Assembly: GCF_009928445.1 (NCBI RefSeq)
Contig: NZ_JAABNO010000031.1
Span: forward strand, 1-60,015
Direction: 5' to 3'
From: Clostridium sp. C8-1-8
GTDB taxonomy: Bacteria > Bacillota > Clostridia > Clostridiales > Clostridiaceae
DNA: 60,015 bases
The notes beneath the pieces are model-generated. The model did not search any database, was not told the DNA's origin, and saw only the letters and a program-made list of their open reading frames with translations. Positions within the stretch are counted from its first letter, which is position 1, and every line of letters starts with the position of its first letter. Positions 25,831 to 35,440 of this stretch are shown piece after piece. Both the position numbers and the translations under genes were made by a program.

Positions 25831-25918
25831 TAATTGTTTAATAAAGTACATTCTTAGAAAAAGCTGTGGATAGATTATCTTTATAAAACTATGTGAGAAG
25901 TTTTAGCACAAATAGTTG

Positions 25919-26728
25919 CTAATAAGCCGTTTCAATCATAAGTTTTGAAATATAATTGTCAGGATCTTTTTCAGCTATGTCTGAAATTAGATATTCTTCG
26001 TAGGAGTATTCACCTAAAGTAATTTTGTTTTCATCAGCATAAGCTAACATTTTAGTATATAGCTTATAGAACTCTTCATACTTTCCTTTAAAATAACCAC
26101 ATAAATATGTACCTTTTCTTCTTACAATAGTTTGGTCGTCTATAGGATAATCTGCTTTAACATATAGATAAGAAAGATTTAAAAAGTTGCTTTTCCTAAG
26201 GTTATTTACTGATATTATACTTCCGACATATTCATTAATGGTTATGCCAAGACTTTTACAGAACTTCACGTATTCCTGCATGAAGCTAGCAAAGTCATTG
26301 ATAGATTCATTTTCTATATTATGAGAAGGGACAATAATCGCTTCTGGAAGTTCCTCTAGGTGTATATCATAATTGCTGTGCATTCCAGCTGTAGTTAACT
26401 GCTTTAAGTTCTCAATACTTTTCTGGACCTCCTGAAGCCATTTTATCTTTTCGGATATTTCTAAGGTTTTTTCATCTAATAAATTAAGCAGCATTTCAGG
26501 ATTACGCTGCTCTAGATAGTTCTTTATATCCATCAAGGACATACCTAGATTTTTTAAGTTTAATATAACGTATAAGGTGAAATATTGGTCGTAAGAGTAG
26601 TAGCGATAGCCTTTTTCGTTTATTACTTCTGGTTTAAATAAGCCTATTTCATCATAGTGAAATAAAACATGCTTATCTATATTGCACAGTCTAGCGAACT
26701 TTCCTGTAGTAAAATATTTTTTATACAT
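25919..26728 (-). CDS. MerR-family regulator with GyrI-like effector domain
   Basis: This 269-aa protein has the MerR winged helix at residues ~5-70 (FTTGKFARLCNIDKHVLFHYDEIGLFKPE..NEKGYRYYSYDQ), followed by the dimer coiled coil (~75-115). A C-terminal ~150-residue effector part resembles BmrR/GyrI ligand-binding domains. It is transcribed away from the ABC exporter pair. The intergenic region holds a MerR-type promoter with a 21-bp dyad inside a 19-bp spacer. BmrR-type proteins sense lipophilic or cationic compounds and twist such promoters into activity. It most likely controls the exporter in answer to a toxic compound. TAGGAG precedes its ATG. Confidence 0.92.
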   Translation of the reverse strand: MYKKYFTTGKFARLCNIDKHVLFHYDEIGLFKPEVINEKGYRYYSYDQYFTLYVILNLKNLGMSLMDIKNYLEQRNPEMLLNLLDEKTLEISEKIKWLQEVQKSIENLKQLTTAGMHSNYDIHLEELPEAIIVPSHNIENESINDFASFMQEYVKFCKSLGITINEYVGSIISVNNLRKSNFLNLSYLYVKADYPIDDQTIVRRKGTYLCGYFKGKYEEFYKLYTKMLAYADENKITLGEYSYEEYLISDIAEKDPDNYISKLMIETAY

Positions 26729-26741
26729 AACTTTTCTCCTA

Positions 26742-26772
26742 TTGACTATAAGGTAACCTTATAGTTTATCAT
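26742..26772 (+). promoter_or_regulatory. MerR-type promoter/operator of the ABC exporter operon
   Basis: TTGACT (26742-26747) and TATCAT (26767-26772) are separated by 19 bp, the long spacer typical of MerR-activated promoters. The spacer region holds the perfect dyad ACTATAAGGT-A-ACCTTATAGT (26745-26765). This fits activation by the divergently encoded MerR protein. Confidence 0.88.
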
Positions 26773-26838
26773 AGTACGTATTGATGGGCTAATCAAGTGT
26801 TAGTTTAAGAAGAATACAGATAGGAGAGGTGTTTTACG

Positions 26839-28569
26839 ATGAGGCTGATTCTACAGCATTTAAAAAAATATAAGATATATGTATTCTTAAATATCTTAGC
26901 GGTACTAGCTTTTGCAGTGGCGGAAATTGGTATACCTACAATCGTTTCTAGGTTGATAGATAGAGGAATTATACTTAATGATAAGCACTATATATACAAG
27001 TTAGGTTTTGTAATCTTTATAGTTGCTATTATTGGAGGAATAGGAAATATACTTTTGGCTTATTGCAGTTCAAAAGTTAGTACTTCTATTACAAGAGATA
27101 TAAGAAATGATATTTTTAGAAAGGCTCAGGATTTTTCTCATACTGAGTACAACAAATTTGGAGTATCTAGTATGATAACTAGAACTACAAATGATGCTTT
27201 TATTTTGATGCAGTTTATTAATGTTCTACTTAGGACAGCACTATTGACTCCAGTGATGATAATAGTCAGCGTGTTCATGGTGATAAGGACGAATATTACT
27301 TTGTCCATGGTAATAGGGGCATTCATTCCTATTATATGTTTAGGCGTATTCATTATAGCTAAGTTAAGCGAACCTATTAGTACAGAGCAGCAAAAGGGTA
27401 TGGATAATATAAATAAAATAATTAGAGAGAACTTAACTGGTGTTAGGGTAATTCGTGCCTTTAGAAAAGATAAATATGAAGCTAAAAGATTTTCCGAGGC
27501 CAACGAAGATTACTCACATAATTCTAAGAGGCTCTTTAAGCTTATGGCAGTTCCTCAACCAGCATTTTTCTTTCTTCTAAATGTGGGGCTTGTTATTGTA
27601 TTTATTCTTTCAAGCAAAATGATAGATAAGGGAGTGCTTCAGGTTGGAAACTTAGTGGCTTTCCAAGAGTATATGTTTCATGCCATGTTCTCTATAATGC
27701 TATTTTGCTTGGTATTTGTTATGTATCCTCGAGCTTCTATTAGTGCTAAGCGTATCGAAGAAATATTAAATGAAGAGCCTGCTATTAAAAACCCAGAGAA
27801 TCCCGTAATAGATGGGGATGGAAGCGGGACTTTGAAGTTTGAAGAGGTTACTTTCAAGTATCCGGATAGTGAAGCTCCTGTGCTTAAAAACATAAGTTTT
27901 AAAGCTAAAAAAGGTGATATAGTTGCTTTCATTGGCAGTACAGGTAGTGGAAAGAGTACATTAATTAATCTTATTCCGAGATCATATGATGTTAGCTCTG
28001 GAAGTATAAAAATAGATGGAGTAGATGTTAGAAATTATGATTTACGTGCCTTAAGAGAAAAGATTGGGCTTATACCTCAAAAGTCTATGCTTTTTTCAGG
28101 AAGTATAAGTGACAATATAAAATATGGAAAGCATAATGCCAGTAAGGTAGAAATAGAAGAAAGTACTAAAATTGCTCAGGCCTATGATTTTATTATAGAC
28201 AAACCAGATCAATTTGAAGATAGGGTGGAAGAAGGCGGCAGTAATTTATCTGGTGGACAAAAGCAAAGATTAAGCATTTCTAGAGCAGTTATAAGAAAAC
28301 CAGAGATTTATATATTTGATGACTCTTTTTCTGCATTAGATTTTAAGACTGATGCTAATTTAAGAAAGAGGCTGAAGGTTGAAATAAAGGAAGCAATTAC
28401 ATTGATTGTAGCGCAGAGAGTTTCTTCCATTATGGATGCCACTCGAATTGTAGTATTAAATGAAGGAGAAATAGTTGGGATAGGCACTCATGAGCAATTA
28501 TTAAAAACTTGTCCTATTTACTATGAGATTGCGGTTAGTCAAATGTCAAAGGAGGAGTTAGCACTATGA
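26839..28569 (+). CDS. ABC exporter half-transporter, degenerate-site subunit
   Basis: This 576-aa protein has six membrane segments in the first ~300 residues and a C-terminal nucleotide-binding domain. Walker A is GSTGSGKST (Lys372) and the signature is intact (LSGGQKQR). Walker B reads IFDD, with Asp495 where the catalytic glutamate normally stands. In heterodimeric exporters (TM287/288, LmrCD, YheI/YheH types) one ATP site is degenerate in just this way. Its partner, encoded with a 4-bp ATGA overlap, has the intact glutamate. The pair would pump drugs, lipids or peptides outward. GGAGAGG precedes ATG 26839. Confidence 0.94.
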   Translation: MRLILQHLKKYKIYVFLNILAVLAFAVAEIGIPTIVSRLIDRGIILNDKHYIYKLGFVIFIVAIIGGIGNILLAYCSSKVSTSITRDIRNDIFRKAQDFSHTEYNKFGVSSMITRTTNDAFILMQFINVLLRTALLTPVMIIVSVFMVIRTNITLSMVIGAFIPIICLGVFIIAKLSEPISTEQQKGMDNINKIIRENLTGVRVIRAFRKDKYEAKRFSEANEDYSHNSKRLFKLMAVPQPAFFFLLNVGLVIVFILSSKMIDKGVLQVGNLVAFQEYMFHAMFSIMLFCLVFVMYPRASISAKRIEEILNEEPAIKNPENPVIDGDGSGTLKFEEVTFKYPDSEAPVLKNISFKAKKGDIVAFIGSTGSGKSTLINLIPRSYDVSSGSIKIDGVDVRNYDLRALREKIGLIPQKSMLFSGSISDNIKYGKHNASKVEIEESTKIAQAYDFIIDKPDQFEDRVEEGGSNLSGGQKQRLSISRAVIRKPEIYIFDDSFSALDFKTDANLRKRLKVEIKEAITLIVAQRVSSIMDATRIVVLNEGEIVGIGTHEQLLKTCPIYYEIAVSQMSKEELAL

Positions 28570-30332
28570 TAAAGAAAAATGCTAGTATTAAGGGTTTAAT
28601 GCCATATTTTAAAAAATATAAATTTAAACTAATAATAGCAATATTATTAATTGTTGTAGCTGCTTATCTGGCAGCGCTTAGCCCAACCTTTGAAGGTATG
28701 ATTACCACACAGTTATTTAGAGATATAACAGCAGGGAAGTCTGTTAATTTTGCGAAGATAACACAAATCATAATAAGCTTGATTTTTATCTATATAGCAG
28801 GAAACTTAAGCAGCTATATATATCAGTTTTTCCTTACTGATGCAATTCAAAATGCAATGAAGGATTTGAGAAGAGATGTTCAAGGAAAAATATCAAGACT
28901 TCCAGTTTCGTATTTTGATAAGAATTCCTTGGGTGATACTTTAAGCAGAGTTTCTAATGATGTTGATACTATATCAAATGCGCTTCAGCAGAGTTTTGCT
29001 CAAGTTTTAAATGCTATATTAGGTTTAGGGTTAGCTCTGTATATGATGTTTAGAATTCATAGTGGCATGGCTATGATTTCCCTGGCAATAATCGTTTTAT
29101 CAATTGTATTTTCTAGGATGATTACAAAAAAAACTCAGCCTATTTTTGAAAAGCAGCAGAATGCCTTAGGAAGGTTAAATGCCGTTGTTCAAGAAAAGTT
29201 TACTGGCTTTAATGAGATTAAATTGTTTGGAAAGCAGGAAGACTCCGTAGAAGAGTTTAGTGATGCAAATGAACAGTTATGTAAAGAAGGTTTTAGAGCT
29301 CAGTTTATAAGTGGCTTAATGACTCCGCTGGTAAGCTTTATAACTTATATAGGAATTGGAACAGTGGCTATTTTAGGTTCCTTATATGTAATCTCTGGAG
29401 CAATTGCTGTTGGTCAATTGCAAGCTTTTATTCGTTATATATGGCAGGTTAATCAACCTATGTCCCAGATAACTCAGTTGGCTGGAGCTATTCAATCTTC
29501 AATAGCAGCAGTTCATAGAGTGTTTGAATTCTTGAATGAAGAGGAAGAGATAGATAAGCTTCAGATAGAACAGAAAAATGAGAGCAACCAAGGCAATGTA
29601 TGTTTTGAAAATGTGACCTTCTCTTATTCAAAGGACAAAGCTTTGCTTAATAATGTAAGCTTCAATGTGAAAAGTGGACAGATGGTTGCTATAGTTGGAC
29701 CAACTGGGGTAGGAAAGACCACGCTAATTAATTTGTTGATGAGATTTTATGACATAGATGGTGGTTCCATAAAGATTGATGGCATAGATATAAGAAATAT
29801 GAACAGAGACACCTTAAGAGAAAAATTTGGGATGGTTCTCCAAGACACTTGGCTATTTAACGGAAGTATAAAAGATAATATTGCATATGGCAAAGAAGGC
29901 GCTAGTGAAGATGATATAGTTAGTGCTGCGAAGGTAGCAAATGTTCATCATTTCATAACTACACTACCTGATGGTTATGATATGGTTCTAAACGAAGAAG
30001 CAAATAATATTTCTCAAGGAGAGAAACAGCTTATGACAATAGCACGTACTGTGCTTTGTGACCCAACTATTCTAATATTAGATGAGGCTACAAGCTCAGT
30101 TGACACAAGGTTGGAGCAAAAACTTCAAACTGCTATGAAAAATATAATGAAGGATAGAACCTCCTTTGTTATAGCCCATAGACTTTCAACAATTAAAAAT
30201 GCAGACTTAATATTGGTTATGAGCAATGGTGGGATAGTAGAGCAAGGAACCCACGAAGAACTTTTAGAACAAAAAGGCTATTATGAACATCTTTATCATG
30301 CTCAATTTGCAGACTTTGATGAAGCTCAGTAA
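28566..30332 (+). CDS. ABC exporter half-transporter, catalytic subunit
   Basis: This 588-aa protein has six membrane segments, then a nucleotide-binding domain with Walker A GPTGVGKTT. Walker B is LILDEATSSVD with its catalytic glutamate, but the signature is altered to ISQGEKQL. Placed opposite the partner, this protein's Walker B and the partner's LSGGQ make the good site. The altered signature and the partner's Asp495 make the degenerate one. That complementary pattern is strong evidence that the two form a heterodimer. ATG 28566 overlaps the upstream stop. Confidence 0.94.
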   Translation: MIKKNASIKGLMPYFKKYKFKLIIAILLIVVAAYLAALSPTFEGMITTQLFRDITAGKSVNFAKITQIIISLIFIYIAGNLSSYIYQFFLTDAIQNAMKDLRRDVQGKISRLPVSYFDKNSLGDTLSRVSNDVDTISNALQQSFAQVLNAILGLGLALYMMFRIHSGMAMISLAIIVLSIVFSRMITKKTQPIFEKQQNALGRLNAVVQEKFTGFNEIKLFGKQEDSVEEFSDANEQLCKEGFRAQFISGLMTPLVSFITYIGIGTVAILGSLYVISGAIAVGQLQAFIRYIWQVNQPMSQITQLAGAIQSSIAAVHRVFEFLNEEEEIDKLQIEQKNESNQGNVCFENVTFSYSKDKALLNNVSFNVKSGQMVAIVGPTGVGKTTLINLLMRFYDIDGGSIKIDGIDIRNMNRDTLREKFGMVLQDTWLFNGSIKDNIAYGKEGASEDDIVSAAKVANVHHFITTLPDGYDMVLNEEANNISQGEKQLMTIARTVLCDPTILILDEATSSVDTRLEQKLQTAMKNIMKDRTSFVIAHRLSTIKNADLILVMSNGGIVEQGTHEELLEQKGYYEHLYHAQFADFDEAQ

Positions 30333-30383
30333 TATAAAAAACCATTTTTTTAAAAGGTCTATTGTTTAAATCTAAAGTTATGT

Positions 30384-30470
30384 CGCTTACCAGAATTTCT
30401 TAACATACGTTCAGAAAAGGCAGATGTGAAAGGAAGCTCACTGAAGTAGAACACTTCAGTGACTTTTTTT
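30384..30470 (+). promoter_or_regulatory. conserved leader/attenuator motif, copy 2 (orphan position)
   Basis: CGCTTACCAGAATTTCTTAAC, then TTCAGAAAAGGCAGATG, then stem TCACTGAAGT/ACTTCAGTGA (30438-30447, 30453-30462) and a T7 tail. The stem sequence is nearly that of copy 1. It stands 52 bp after the exporter operon and about 600 bp before the GH43 gene. It may act as exporter terminator, mark a lost gene, or begin a long GH43 leader. Confidence 0.6.
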
Positions 30471-30950
30471 ATAAAAAAGATAAAAAATAGTTGAAATCTC
30501 AGTTAATTTTATGTATATTTAAATCAATTGAATCATATATAAAATATATATAGTTCTGAATTTGTAGGGATTGGCTTTATTAGTTATGTAGATATATATA
30601 TTATTATGATTTGGTTATAACTAATTATTTAGATTTATATATAATTAATCCTATAAGATGCTTTAGAATTATAGCACAGTATTAAAGAAAAAACATACAA
30701 GTAAAATATTCTACCATACATAGTAAACGATTTCTGTAGGCTAGATATATTTGTTTTTTTAAGTCTATGATTAAACCTTAACTTGTTAGGAACTTTAAAA
30801 AGCTCATATATCTATGACTGGAGCATTGATTTAAGTGATTATATAACCTGTATAGAGCAGTACAAAATGGTGAATCAGTTTATTTTAATAAACTTGATTT
30901 GAGATGTTAACTTCATATGGGAAGCATTAAAAGTTTTTGGGCCCAAGATG

Positions 30951-31026
30951 TAAGAGCTTTATCATTTTTATTTGAAAAAGCAGATGCGTAAAAAATTGCT
31001 AAACAAGGCCAATTTAGCACTTTTTT
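30951..31026 (+). promoter_or_regulatory. conserved leader/attenuator motif, copy 3 (GH43 leader)
   Basis: TAAGAGCTTTATC, then TTTGAAAAAGCAGATGCG, then stem TGCTAAA/TTTAGCA (30997-31003, 31013-31019) and a T-run ending 52 bp before the GH43 start codon. A terminator so close ahead of a start strongly suggests regulated readthrough. Confidence 0.65.
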
Positions 31027-31077
31027 AGTCAATGAAGTTGAATATCTTATATATTATCAAATTTTGGAGGTTATACA

Positions 31078-32529
31078 ATGTCAACAAAAAGAAAGCTAAC
31101 AATGTTCCTAACATCTCTTTTTATGGCTGCATTTGTTCTGATAAGTTCTTCGGATGTAAGTAAGAAAGCATTAGCTGCAACAGGAGTAGTTTATCCTACA
31201 GCACCACCAGCTTATAAGTACAATGATGTATCTGCTATTAACAATCCTTCAGCTTGGAAGACAATGAATGCCCATGATCCTTTTATTTATTATGAAAATG
31301 GATGGTATTATTGCTTTTCCACCGATTTCGCAACAGCAACAACGCCACCTCAGGCTGTACAAATAAGAAAGTCTCAGGATATGGTTGATTGGCAATGGGT
31401 AGGAACAGCATTTTCTTCAACACCTGCTTCTGCTAAAAGTTGGACAGGTGAGACTTTGGTATGGGCACCAGATATCGAGAAAATAGGTAGTACTTATTAT
31501 ATGTATTATTGCAATTCTGTATTTGGCAAAAATAAGTCATTTATAGGTGTTGCTACTAGCAGTTCTATAACTGGACCATGGACAGATCAAGGTTTAGTTT
31601 ATAAAACTGATATAGGTGCTGAAGATAACGCTATAGATCCTAATATAGTTACTGATGCTAGTGGTAAGATGTGGATGGTTTATGGTTCTTTCTTTGGAGG
31701 AATATATGTATCTCAGATAAATCCATCTACAGGAAAGCTTATGAATTATGGAAAAGGAACTTTAATAGCTAAAAGACCTGCTAGCGTTAATAACGCTGTA
31801 GAAGGCGGATATATAACTTATAATGCATCAACAGGTTACTATTATTTATTCTGTTCATATGATTATTTGGGTTCCTCGCCTTACTATACAGTAAGAGTAG
31901 CTAGATCTAAGAGCGTAACTGGTCCTTATGTAGATTATAATAATAATAGTATGATAAATACTACCACAACTACTCCTAACGAGGTTGGAACAAAGATACT
32001 AGGAAGCTATGCTTTTGGAACTGACAGTGGCTGGCTTGCTCCAGGTCATAATTCTGTATTTAAACAAGGAAATAATTATTATATAGTACATCATGCACGT
32101 ACTGGTTCTGATGTGAATTGGGCATATTTGCATGTAAGAAAACTAGTTTGGACCGATGATGGCTGGCCAGTAGCTTCACCTGAAAGATATGATAAAGAGT
32201 ACGAGCAGACTATACCTGCTGCATCAATAGCAGGTACTTACCAAAGCATAGTATTGGATAGAGGTAATTCAGGAAAGATAGGCTCTACAAACACAGTATT
32301 GCTTGCTAGCGGGAAAATAGGAAGTGAATCAAGTAACAATCATTGGACACTTACAGGAACTAATACCCTTAAGCTTTATTGGTATGCTCCAGGTGTAGCA
32401 CCAGGAGATTATTGGGTAGATACCTGCAAGGTATTACCTTCATGGGATTGGGAAAATAACAAGCAAACTCTGGTTTATACAGGCTTAAATCAATCTGGAA
32501 CTGCAGTTTGGGGAAAGAAAGTTAACTAG
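31078..32529 (+). CDS. GH43 extracellular endo-1,5-alpha-L-arabinanase (AbnB-like)
   Basis: This 483-aa protein has a signal peptide (residues ~1-34, ending ALAA). The five-bladed GH43 propeller shows base Asp67 in NAHDPFIYY, pKa-modulating Asp187 in AIDPNIV and acid Glu242 in VEGGYITY. WAPDIEKIGSTYYMYY and LAPGHNSVF are typical arabinanase blocks. The ~100-residue C-terminal beta domain from IAGTYQSI onward matches the extra domain of Bacillus AbnB/YxiA-type enzymes. It cuts pectin arabinan side chains outside the cell. TTGGAGG precedes ATG 31078. The leader ends in the conserved attenuator-like motif. Confidence 0.92.
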   Translation: MSTKRKLTMFLTSLFMAAFVLISSSDVSKKALAATGVVYPTAPPAYKYNDVSAINNPSAWKTMNAHDPFIYYENGWYYCFSTDFATATTPPQAVQIRKSQDMVDWQWVGTAFSSTPASAKSWTGETLVWAPDIEKIGSTYYMYYCNSVFGKNKSFIGVATSSSITGPWTDQGLVYKTDIGAEDNAIDPNIVTDASGKMWMVYGSFFGGIYVSQINPSTGKLMNYGKGTLIAKRPASVNNAVEGGYITYNASTGYYYLFCSYDYLGSSPYYTVRVARSKSVTGPYVDYNNNSMINTTTTTPNEVGTKILGSYAFGTDSGWLAPGHNSVFKQGNNYYIVHHARTGSDVNWAYLHVRKLVWTDDGWPVASPERYDKEYEQTIPAASIAGTYQSIVLDRGNSGKIGSTNTVLLASGKIGSESSNNHWTLTGTNTLKLYWYAPGVAPGDYWVDTCKVLPSWDWENNKQTLVYTGLNQSGTAVWGKKVN

Positions 32530-32621
32530 AACTTAATTTTAGAAATCTTTTTAATTAGATGTTGTTCAAAGTATGGTGTTTAAATTATTTTAAACATTAT
32601 TTAGAGTAAAATTCTATTATT

Positions 32622-32672
32622 AAAGGTCATGCTTAAAGGAATAAACCTTAATCCTTTTATGCATGACCTTTA
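32622..32672. terminator. bidirectional terminator
   Basis: AAAGGTCATGCTTAAAGGA (32622-32640) pairs with TCCTTTTATGCATGACCTTT (from 32652), about 18 bp. It sits between the convergent GH43 and GH8 genes. Confidence 0.8.
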
Positions 32673-32699
32673 TCATTAATTTTTTCTATATTAATGTAG

Positions 32700-32820
32700 C
32701 TGGAGTTAGGTGTTTATTATGGAGATGATATATGAGATAGCTATTACAATTACATGATTTTCTGCGCAACCTCATTAAAGCGTGGTGTGTCTGAGTAGTT
32801 AACTTTAACACAGCGCTTAT
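32700..32820 (+). repeat. dispersed intergenic repeat, divergent copy F
   Basis: CTGGAGTTAGGTG...GAGATGATATATGAGATAGCTATTA...TGCGCAACCTCATTAAAG...GTTAACTTTAACA follows the order of copy C read in reverse. Its right end reaches the GH8 stop codon. The match is weaker than for copies A-D. Confidence 0.45.
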
Positions 32821-34043
32821 ATACTTATCCTATATTGGCACTGCCTTTTTAGTAGATTATCTGTGCTGCTAGGAGTAAACCAGTTACCAGTGGCAATTAT
32901 CATAGCCATGAGTTTAAGGGTGTTCTCATAGAAAGTACAATTTTCTATAGGCTTTTCCATAAGCGTGTTCCAAAGATTTATTGTCCAGTCTCCATTACCA
33001 TCCTCTATGAGAGAGCTTACAAGGAAAGGCGCAATAAAAGCTAAGTTATTAGAATCACCGAAACTACTTCCTGGTGTGCCATTTGCGATATAATAGCCGG
33101 ATTTTATATTTTTAGCATTTAGATTAGTAGTTTTCTTTATCCATCTATTTAATATAGACATCTGAGGAGGTATATCCACATTGTTAAAAAGAATGTCCAT
33201 GGAGTAACGCCAAGGCGTTCTGCAACTATTGGTAAAGTAGTCTCCGTCGTGTGGGCTTTCTAAAACCTTAGTTTTAGGAGCAATATATATTCCTTGTGAC
33301 TTTATAAAAAAGTCAGGCATAAGACCAGTATCTTTACTTTCTCTTTTCATTTGATCATCTATAATTGAATATATCCTTCCTAAAACTCTTTTCCAATTTG
33401 CTGAGTTTTTAGTATCTACTTTGCTAAACTCGATTAGGTGGTGCTTCATGAAGTCAGAACTTCTAGTGACATTCTTAAAGGTAGGACTTGGAATACCTTT
33501 AACCCAGTCTCCTAAGGTTAGGATATAATCTGTTTTATCAACACAGCTATCCATAAGCGCGTTGATTCTTTTTATAGCTTCTTGTTTGTAGTTTATCTTG
33601 TCGGTAACTCCCCATAGCTTGTTAGCTAAAAGGAGACCGTAGCTGATGTCCATATCTCCATCTGTAGCTGAGTCAGTCTTTGGTTCTGCATTAACTATTT
33701 TTCCATCAGAGGTTTTAACTTGCTGCCAAGCCATTAAATCTTTGTTATATACGCTGGGATAGTTCTTGATATAGTTGTAAATATTGGTGAAGTGATCTTT
33801 AGCCACAGCATCAAATCTACTCATAAGTGGAAATATAACCATAGCATATCCCATGTCTTCAGAAACGGTAACAGCATTGTTCTTGGTAGGTTGATCAAGG
33901 GAGTAAAATAAGTATTCCATTTTAGTAGGCACATTCTCCACTGTTCTTAGATATCGCTTTTTCCATAAACTATAAAAGTAAATTAAGGTATCATTGAGTT
34001 TTTCTTGAGAGTATAGCTTAATTAAAGCTTTATTATAAATCAT
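32817..34043 (-). CDS. GH8 glycoside hydrolase, no signal peptide
   Basis: This 408-aa protein has the GH8 (alpha/alpha)6 signatures. VSEDMGYAMVI contains the acid Glu62, and TDSATDGDMDISYGLLLANKLW contains Asp128/Asp130, the nucleophile-activating region. WRYSMDILFNN and a late LAFIAPFLVSSL are also typical. GH8 covers endoglucanases, lichenases, chitosanases and reducing-end xylose-releasing exo-oligoxylanases. The N-terminus (MIYNKALIKLYSQEK) has no signal peptide, so it would act inside the cell. That favours an oligosaccharide-trimming enzyme of the exo-oligoxylanase type (inference). The start is ATG 34043, with AAAGGAG 6 bp before it; a TTG one codon earlier is less likely. Its leader carries motif copy 4. 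Confidence 0.88.
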   Translation of the reverse strand: MIYNKALIKLYSQEKLNDTLIYFYSLWKKRYLRTVENVPTKMEYLFYSLDQPTKNNAVTVSEDMGYAMVIFPLMSRFDAVAKDHFTNIYNYIKNYPSVYNKDLMAWQQVKTSDGKIVNAEPKTDSATDGDMDISYGLLLANKLWGVTDKINYKQEAIKRINALMDSCVDKTDYILTLGDWVKGIPSPTFKNVTRSSDFMKHHLIEFSKVDTKNSANWKRVLGRIYSIIDDQMKRESKDTGLMPDFFIKSQGIYIAPKTKVLESPHDGDYFTNSCRTPWRYSMDILFNNVDIPPQMSILNRWIKKTTNLNAKNIKSGYYIANGTPGSSFGDSNNLAFIAPFLVSSLIEDGNGDWTINLWNTLMEKPIENCTFYENTLKLMAMIIATGNWFTPSSTDNLLKRQCQYRISI

Positions 34044-34091
34044 CAATAACTCCTTTATAAAATAGGTACATTTACATTATATGAATAAAGT

Positions 34092-34176
34092 GAAAAAATC
34101 GCTAAAGTGATCTTTAGTAATTTTCTTGTGTATCTGCCTTTTCTGAACCTATGTGAAGAAGTTCTGATAAACTGCA
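34092..34176 (-). promoter_or_regulatory. conserved leader/attenuator motif, copy 4 (GH8 leader, reverse strand)
   Basis: Read on the reverse strand: GCAGTTTATCAGAACTTCTTCAC, then GGTTCAGAAAAGGCAGAT, then stem CTAAAG-ATCA-CTTTAG and a T-run ending 49 bp before the GH8 start codon. It shares the block TTC-AGAAAAGGCAGAT with copy 2 almost exactly. Confidence 0.65.
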
Positions 34177-35440
34177 TAAAAATTTGCACTAATATTTATT
34201 ATTATAGATTTCAATATGAGGTAATACATCTATAGATTATCAATTAAATAAAAATTGCTTGAATATAAATTGAATTTGATAATTGATATATAAGGTAGAA
34301 GCTGAGTTATGATTTTAGGGATAATATTAATTTGGTTATAGTAATTAATTTTTTGTGAATTTATAAGACAATATACGCGTGAATGTAAGAAAAATACATA
34401 AATTCTAGTTATTTTTTTAACTATAAAAAATAATTTTGATAAAAATAAATGAAATATGTTGTCATTAACTATTCAAAAGTTAAAACTTACAAGTAATATT
34501 TCACAAAAATAGATTTTTGAAAAATAATTATTAATTTATTATGTTTTCTTTGCTAACTTATGAAAAAATTAATAACTTATCAATAAAATATATGTATTTA
34601 CAAATTATTTAGTAAGTAATATAATAATTAATAATAATCTGTGATATGAAATATTTGCTAAATTTTATTTTATAAAGAAAAAAGATTATTCCATATTTTC
34701 TTTTCAATGAAAGTTAGTAGTGTTTTTCTTTCACTTATTAATAAAGAATATAAAAATTCCGTTTTCTACAATAGCCTTTAAAAACATAGATATAAGGCTT
34801 TATTCAGTTAAGAGGGATCATAACGAACTATTTAAAAGTAGTATTCTTGAACTTCTCAGACGTATTCATAATCCTTGAATAGTTATTGATCTCAGATACA
34901 GTCTTTAATAATTAATCCGATTAAAACAAACTCTACTGCATAACTTATAGTATAAATTTGATATATGACAGCGCTTCCATAATAAGCTATTTATTATTAG
35001 TTCGAGGATGAATTAATATCTTAAATAGCTAATATTATGCATTTTATACAAAAAAAGTGACGAGTTTTGAAGTTTTATACAATTTAATTGGATTTTTAAC
35101 AAATTCTATTTTGTACATGCTATATTTTATCTAACAGCCAGTTACAATTAAATTTGTTAGCTAAACATACACATATTTTTTAACATAGTGGCAGTTTAAT
35201 ATTAATTGTTGTTAAAAAGTGTTAAACTTAAAGTTTTAATCTAATTATGTTATATATTTTTAAATTATTTCATAATCAAAGCTTTTGTTGCATAGTTTTT
35301 AATACTATTTTACTAAAGCTATAGAATATAACCTTTAAAATTTTATATAACATAATATATTTAAGCCTTTGAGGTTAGCAAAACATAAAAGTCATAGCCT
35401 AAATAAATTTGGGCAAATTTTAAAGTTTAGGGGGGGTACG
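34177..35440. other. 1.26-kb AT-rich non-coding region before the opp operon
   Basis: Extremely AT-rich, with frequent stops in all frames. No gene, tRNA or terminator was recognised. It must contain promoters for the reverse GH8 leader and the forward opp operon. An oppA gene would be expected here and is absent. Confidence 0.55.

Larger units (their letters stand above)
30333..31077. other. 745-bp gap with two leader-motif copies
   Basis: No coding frame was recognised. It contains leader-motif copies at 30384-30470 and 30951-31026, each ending in a terminator. The stretch between them (30480-30940) is very AT-rich with nothing identifiable. Confidence 0.6.
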
